Assembly: GCA_003290165.1 (NCBI GenBank)
Contig: QNQO01000540.1
Location: 558,001-622,000, forward strand
Reading direction: 5' to 3'
Origin: Berberis thunbergii
Lineage: Eukaryota; Streptophyta; Magnoliopsida; Ranunculales; Berberidaceae
DNA length: 64,000 nucleotides
A program made the position numbers and the translations under genes. A model generated the notes under the pieces. It was not told the DNA's origin, did not search any database, and saw only the letters and a program-made list of their open reading frames with translations. Below are positions 59,301 through 64,000 of the stretch, in pieces (position 1 is the stretch's first letter; every line of letters begins with the position of its first letter).

Positions 59301-62300
59301 CCTCTTCCAAAGATGTTGAAGGAGATGCAAATGGGTGATCGGTAATATCATTTTTATTTTATTTATTTATTTATTTTATATTTTGGTGGTTCAATTTTGA
59401 GGATTCGCTAGTGGTATTGAACTTTGGAGATGAGACAAAAATAGTTAAGAAATTCAATTATTGAGGGCCTTCAAATGCACTTTGGATTAGGAGAAAGAGC
59501 ATTAGGTTGGTTAGCAATAGAATGGATTCTAGGGTATTAGAGAGAGAATCGATTTTTTATTTTTCTTTTTTCTTTCTAAGATGGTGATATAGTAGGGAGA
59601 GAGAAGGAGCTGGCCTGAGTGTGCCTGATGGAAGCCATAGCCTGAGAGGGGCCAGGAAGGTGGTGGTTATGTTGTTCCAGGCACTAGGTGAGGCGAGGCG
59701 ACGAGGATTGGACTAGGAGCCTAGCATCCTAATTCCTAAGCAGGCTTTTCTGTTGGCCTTTGTAGGATTCTTTGGACCTCGCGTCAGATGTCAATTTTAC
59801 ACAACTAACATGAACTTAGAAGCATTTAAAAAATAAAAATAACAAAAAAAAGGTCAAAAGGAAACAACAACCATAAACATAAGAGTCTAAACATTCAAAA
59901 GTAACACAAAAAAATAGAAAATAACCATAAACATGAAGTGAAATGTTCATAAACCCTCACCATCCACATAATTGAGCCCATCATCTTCTTCATTACCCAA
60001 ATCTAAACCCAAAATCCCAAATCAAAGAGTACCGGCCAATGAAAAAGAAAATCATCCATTGGGGGCTTTGACCGACTACAATTGAATAAGAGAGATCGAA
60101 GTGGGCGGCTACCTGGCTGACCCACTTCAATCAACCCCAAATTTGAGGTAGAACTGATTTGTGGTGTGGTAGTTGACTTAATCAACTTCACACTGTGAAG
60201 TTGTGATCACAAATGCCCTGGCCATAAATGTTTGGATTTGGTTGGTTATGAGGCTTTAGGGCTTTTCTAAATGAGTTTAGTTGGTAAATAGAGGGGGGGT
60301 AAGAATACAAAAACCAAAAGATTGTGCTCAAAGGCTCTCTCACCTAGTTGGCTTGGGCAAACACCTTTAACCACAACCTTTTGGCTTACACTTTGACTAG
60401 GCTAGGCTGTAGACTGAAATACGGGGTGCCTACTACACCTAGGTGTGACCTGAGAGTGCATAGGGTGGTGGTGGATGCGCACTGGAAGTTGGGGGTGACG
60501 ATGATGATAGAGTTGAAACTTGGGAAGACAAAAATTAGGCATATGGAATGTCTCAGAATTTGCAGTCTCTGATGGATTTGGAACCTTATATCATGACTGT
60601 TGGTCATTACTCAATAAAACTATATTTGACTTGGTTTTACATGAAAAGGCACAACAAGTCAAATATGATCAATGTGCAGTCGATGGGCATTGGCTGCGTT
60701 GACTAACAGGCGTGTTAGTAATTGACTAGCATTTTACAAATTTGTAAAAGGTGTGTGAATAATTGACGCAACTGCGGCATTTGCATTTTTTTTAGAAGGG
60801 GCGCTAAATGCAAATTTCAATCAAAATAAGTAATCCCACGTTTTTCCTTGTTTGTTAGCATTTCACATAACATACGTCTATTTGGTCAATTTCCAGGATC
60901 TACCTAAACTGCATTTTCACAACAAAGTTATAAACATAAGCCTCTTTTTATGTAGTCACATGGAATTTTCTTTGAGGTCGAAGATGACCGTGTATTTTGG
61001 GAAAATATTCTTTGCTCCCACCTTAAGAAAACTCTTTCCACGGTATTGGAAAAACCCAAAAGAATAGACATCATCATCATATTCATGTCCTTCATTCTCT
61101 TCCTCTTTTTATTTCTACTCTCCTTTCTCTTGTAAAGGGAAAATTTTCAATAAAACACTCTTTTCTACAAAAGAAAAAAAAATTGTGTCGACATGTATCG
61201 TGTTGGATACTCGTGCCGGCACTCACGGATACCCTCATTGACATTCCATGCTTCATCAACTTTATAGAAATTTTTGAAAAGTTTCAATTCTATACGAATG
61301 TTCCAGGAATATTATGGCAAGTTAGTAGCATAGCAATGTTGATGTCTAAATGAATAAGCATGACTAATACTTCAAAACTTATTGCTAAAAAGTAAATAAT
61401 ACTAAAATTAACATACATGTCCCTAGACTAGAGTATCTCGTATTGTGTTATTTTGGCCGACGTGTCCGACACTTCATATCCGTGTTGAATACCGATACTT
61501 TATTGAATCCATTGTTACATAAATTGATGTTTTTCTGCATACTGGCATCAGACTCAATGGGTCATTCTCCATTTCACATTCACTTCTTCTATTGAAAAAC
61601 CAACTTCAATTACTGCTTTTCCCCCTATTAATGCATGCTCCAGTTCTTACAGTATGTGGTAAGCATGCATTTTAAAGACAAGGCTATGTGGTTTGAATAT
61701 CAATAATGAGGGCATGCATATTTTAATGTTTTGACTCTAGAAGCATTCATATGGCTTTCAAATAAAGTGTGAGAATTATATGTTCAAAGAACTAAAAAAA
61801 AGAAAGAACACACAAAATTCAATCTCATTAATGATTGATGTTGCGCCAAAAGTGCAATCTCAATAATCAACATCATAGGGACGTTTTCTTCAAAAATTGT
61901 AACTACTTACGAAGTGCTTGCAAACATCACATTTTGGGTGATACCGCTCCTTATAGCAAGACCTGTGATAAGGGTAGTTTCCAGACATAGAGAACTGCAG
62001 AGCAAGTAATTTAAAAACAGTCAACACATATACCAAATGCATGTTTCATTGGGGTGGTAAGACCACCGACGCCACAAAAGACTCATAATAGCAACCAATA
62101 GAAACTAGTTTCAAACCTCATAATCAGAAATTGGCAAATTGCAGGCATGACAACGAAAACATTCTGGATGCCAGACTGCACCCATGCAACTCAAAAATCG
62201 CCCGTGACCAATCTCAGTATTGCAACCAGCACAAATCCTACACAAATATGTTTTGAACCAATAAAGTTGATTGCATAGTCTGAACATGTATAATCCATCA

Positions 62301-63119
62301 CAAAACTTGGGTAACCTAACAGAAAATACAGGTCCAGTGCTGCTAACAAGAATATACAAGAGAAACACTGCATTTAAAGTATGTTGCACAGACATGGACA
62401 TGGGCATCGTGTCAGACAAGAGGCCACAATCTAGTAATCAGGGAGTCCCTATGAAATAGGCTGTTCTAGTTTCTCTGTCATACAACTTCTTGGAATAAAG
62501 AATTCTCAAATTTCCAGACATGGACAAAGGCGAGTAGTTCATTGGCCTTCTCTTTCATTTTAATACAGGGAAGGGCTTCGGGCTTCATTATCGCAGACTG
62601 CTCTTCATTATCTCAAGTTCATTGGGGTTTCAATTCTCCCACTCAATTTCTTGGATATAATTCATGCATGGACCGTGACGGGTTAAGAATCCATGAATCA
62701 TGATCACAGATTACGAGAGTGTCTAAACTAGTGACTTTTTTATGAGGAAAATATTTTTTCAAGGAAAAAACCTCAAGACCTGGTAAAAATATCATCCATG
62801 AAAAAGAGGTCTGGGGAGCAATGAAAGAATGGAGGCAAACTCAGTTTTGACAGTTAAGAGACATCGGTTATGTCCAACTTTTCTGTGCATTTAAAAAGTA
62901 AAAGGAATGATAGAGGATTTTGGTTTACAATCAATTTCAAAATATTTGACAGGAAGATTAAAAAAATATACCTGAATCCTGTTGAGAAGGGATATGGTAG
63001 AGGCTGATACATGTTTCCATTTCCATAACGAGGAGGAGGAGGAGACTCAGGTTCCATGTTCAAACTCTCCTGTAGAGCTCGTGCAAGTTGTTCATCTTCC
63101 TCCAAGTGAGATTCGTGCT
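53363..63119 (-). CDS. DAR1: DAR1-like UIM-LIM-peptidase protein, 5' end missing, one frameshift
   Basis: DA1-family proteins are ubiquitin-activated peptidases that limit organ growth. Visible exons, 5' to 3' on the - strand: 63119-62972, 62237-62117, 61994-61912, 55009-54890, 54521-54309, 54209-54147, 54060-53945, 53836-53778, 53685-53363. They encode a UIM ([15 protein letters not shown]), a LIM domain ([19 protein letters not shown], then [13 protein letters not shown]), a second zinc-binding region ([20 protein letters not shown]), and the DA1 peptidase with HEMMHAW zinc-ligand motif in [20 protein letters not shown]. The end [11 protein letters not shown] and the segment [10 protein letters not shown] point to DAR1 rather than DA1. 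All splice phases agree except that the exon 61912-61994 is 83 bases where 84 are needed: GGAACTAC stands where GGAAACTAC is expected after FSMSG. Upstream exons are not in view. Intron 55010-61911 (6.9 kb) holds organelle and LINE inserts. Confidence 0.88.
55524..56215 (+). pseudogene. Nuclear plastid DNA: 3' part of plastid 16S rRNA plus spacer
   Basis: The sequence follows the plastid 16S rRNA from TCAGCTCGTGCCGTAAGGTG to the 3' end (GGATCACCTCCCTTT at about 56041). Marks include GAGGATGACGTCAAGTCATC, GCCTTGTACACACCGCTCGC and GTGAAGTCGTAACAATGTAG. It then continues into the plastid 16S-trnI spacer (TATTTTGGTTTGACACTGCT, CCTAGGTCGGAACAATTTGA) to about 56215. It carries many changes, largely C-to-T and G-to-A, a small insert at 55765-55821 and a deletion at the G-run near 55950. 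It is a non-functional copy (NUPT) inside an intron of the DAR1-like gene and antisense to it. Confidence 0.95.
55765..55821 (-). mobile_element. Tiny insert with A-rich tail inside the plastid fragment
   Basis: A 57-base insert interrupts the 16S sequence between two copies of TTCAGATT (55757-55764 and 55822-55829). On the - strand it is a short G-rich head followed by AAAATTAAAATT-type A-rich sequence. This looks like an extremely 5'-truncated retrotransposed tail with an 8-bp target duplication. Confidence 0.5.
56216..56766. other. Intronic sequence, nothing recognised
   Basis: The open frame of 146 codons at 56145-56585 begins in the plastid spacer and has no recognisable domain, so it is not called. 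Confidence 0.5.
56767..57333. repeat. Dispersed repeat family, copy B
   Basis: The same ordered blocks as copy A at 13189-13768: ACATGGACACGTGC, GACACGCCGACTCAACAATT, CCCAAAAACTAGGACTCGG, AATAATCTAATAAAGTGC, and at the end GTGTCTGACGC, AGCGAGTGTCGG and CGACAAGTTTTCC. Confidence 0.7.
57438..58276 (+). mobile_element. RTE LINE fragment with inverted 5' segment
   Basis: The direct part (about 57646-58276, + strand) matches the 3' third of the RTE element at 24.6 kb: [30 protein letters not shown] coding, TTTGGTCATGTGCGGAGGAG, and an end in TTTGATGATGATGATTTAAT. The part directly before it (about 57438-57643) is the RT segment with [11 protein letters not shown], but on the - strand. In the intact order that segment should lie just upstream on the + strand; about 40 bases at the junction are missing. 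The fragment is dead. Confidence 0.88.
58277..61185. other. Intronic sequence of the DAR1-like gene, nothing recognised
   Basis: About 2.9 kb without coding potential that I can support. AT-rich runs occur at 59350-59385. The stretch 59670-59760 contains GGCGAGGCGACGAGG-type words faintly like the MITE at 1469. Confidence 0.5.
61186..61510. repeat. Dispersed GTGTCGAC/GTCCGACAC repeat, diverged copy
   Basis: Starts GTGTCGACATGTATCGTGTT with GGATACTCGTGCC and ends GGCCGACGTGTCCGACACTT followed by CCGTGTTGAATACCGATAC. The two ends are roughly inverted. It shares vocabulary with copies A and B and with the minisatellite at 10008. Confidence 0.45.
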
Positions 63120-64000
63120 CTAAGAAAATAAACGAATTCAATTTATGAAGCACAAAAACTTCTTTGCTACTCAAAATACGAGAAAGCGCAAAAGAGCAGT
63201 CCAATATGGACTTAATAATGCTTAGCAATTAAACAAAAGGTAAATTTGATGGTTATCCCTTCTGCTAATGGGATAAATGTCTTTCATTCCGTTTATAAAT
63301 CGTATTTGAGTTTGGTCCCTTGACTGCAGTTGACTACCATTGACCGTGTAGTCCACCGTTAATTTGGCATATGCCTTGCATGTGACCATTTTTTTTTACT
63401 CAAATACTCATGCTCTCATCTCATAAAAACATATCAAATTTCTAACGCATTCCAAGGTACAATCTAATGGTGTTAATTTGATTTAAAAAAATATCTTCCC
63501 TAACTTCATCTGCCTCTCCCCCTCATTTCTCATCATCATCAACTACCATTAGAAAAGATAAATTTTTGTTTCTATTTTTTTTTCATCTTCTCCACTCTCT
63601 CTCTCTAATTGCATTTCCACACACCAACCCTCACCCTCCCCCTTCATAGCTGCTCAACACCAACGCCAACCACTATCTCCTCTACCTCTAACCCTAAGGA
63701 AAACCACCATTACAATTCACAAAACTTTGGTAAGGTGGGTTTTGGGGGTCGCTCAATGGTGGTAGAAGGGAACTCTAAGCTCATCAAGAGCAAATAGAGA
63801 AACCCAAGTGCAATCCACATCTGGGTTCATCTTTGACTACTCAGAGACACAAATAAATCTATCCTTGCTTTCTTGATATCTTTGGAACAACACTCACCAA
63901 ACCCACAGTTTTGATTTGTGATTGAATTGGAGGGTTGGGTGTGTTTGTGCAGTGAAGAAGAAGAGAAGGCTTTTCTTAATGAAGCTATTGGATTTCAGCT
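63120..64000. other. Upstream intron or 5' region of DAR1-like gene
   Basis: No further DAR1 exon is visible. The DAR1 family has an N-terminal part with another UIM-like segment, which should lie beyond the window or in exons too short to recognise. The 3' AG of the intron is at 63120-63121 on the - strand. Confidence 0.4.

Noticed and set aside
1..64000. CRISPR arrays, operons, bacterial-type defence genes
   Set aside because: None is present. The tandem arrays have no spacer-repeat alternation, and the window is plant nuclear DNA.

Overview
This is a window of eudicot nuclear DNA. It is AT-rich and holds a few plant genes separated by long stretches of decayed transposons and microsatellites. 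Five nuclear genes can be read. (1) A MATE-family efflux transporter on the + strand (8263-12536, eight exons) has one extra base in exon 1. (2) An intronless 954-residue P-class pentatricopeptide repeat (PPR) protein lies on the - strand (21336-24200) and resembles Arabidopsis At1g19290. (3) A nuclear tRNA-Leu(CAG) gene is on the + strand (32338-32418). (4) An intronless LYK4-type LysM receptor-like (pseudo)kinase is on the + strand (33083-35062). (5) A second intronless 698-residue PPR protein is on the - strand (36546-38642), with an acidic insert and a C-terminal hydrophobic segment. A sixth gene, a DAR1 (DA1-related, UIM-LIM-peptidase) homologue, runs on the - strand from 63119 to 53363. 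Its first exons are not visible, and one LIM exon lacks one base.

Region by region. 1-5700 holds decayed retroelements: a coiled-coil ORF remnant cut by a hAT-like MITE, a ~179-bp tandem array, and a Ty3/gypsy gag fragment with its LTR on the - strand. 5.7-8.2 kb holds a 560-bp hAT-type element with a perfect 8-bp target duplication. 8.2-12.5 kb is the MATE gene. 12.9-20 kb holds a SINE-like piece, dispersed repeats, a TIR element and microsatellites. 21.3-24.2 kb is the first PPR gene. 24.4-27.2 kb is a TIR element carrying an RTE-clade LINE with a 12-bp target duplication. 27.4-31.3 kb holds another hAT-like element, two hairpin MITEs and an 86-bp tandem array. 32.3-38.6 kb holds the tRNA, LYK4-like and second PPR genes. 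39.2-40.8 kb holds a third hairpin MITE and a TIR element containing opposed pyrimidine and purine tracts. 42.1-52.5 kb is a candidate CACTA-type element of about 10.4 kb, filled with minisatellites and split by an L1-type LINE whose frame is unbroken except for stops. 53.4-64 kb is the DAR1 gene. Its 6.9-kb intron contains a decayed copy of the plastid 16S rRNA/spacer and an RTE LINE with an inverted 5' segment.

No operon-like functional system is expected in such a genome and none was seen. LYK4-like (chitin perception), DAR1 (organ growth, ubiquitin-linked) and the PPR proteins (organelle RNA) act independently. The most unusual signals are the three-copy hairpin MITE family, the nested mosaic at 42-52 kb, the twin-priming-like inversion, the plastid insert, and the two single-base frame breaks in otherwise well-preserved genes. 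Those breaks are either real lesions or assembly errors.
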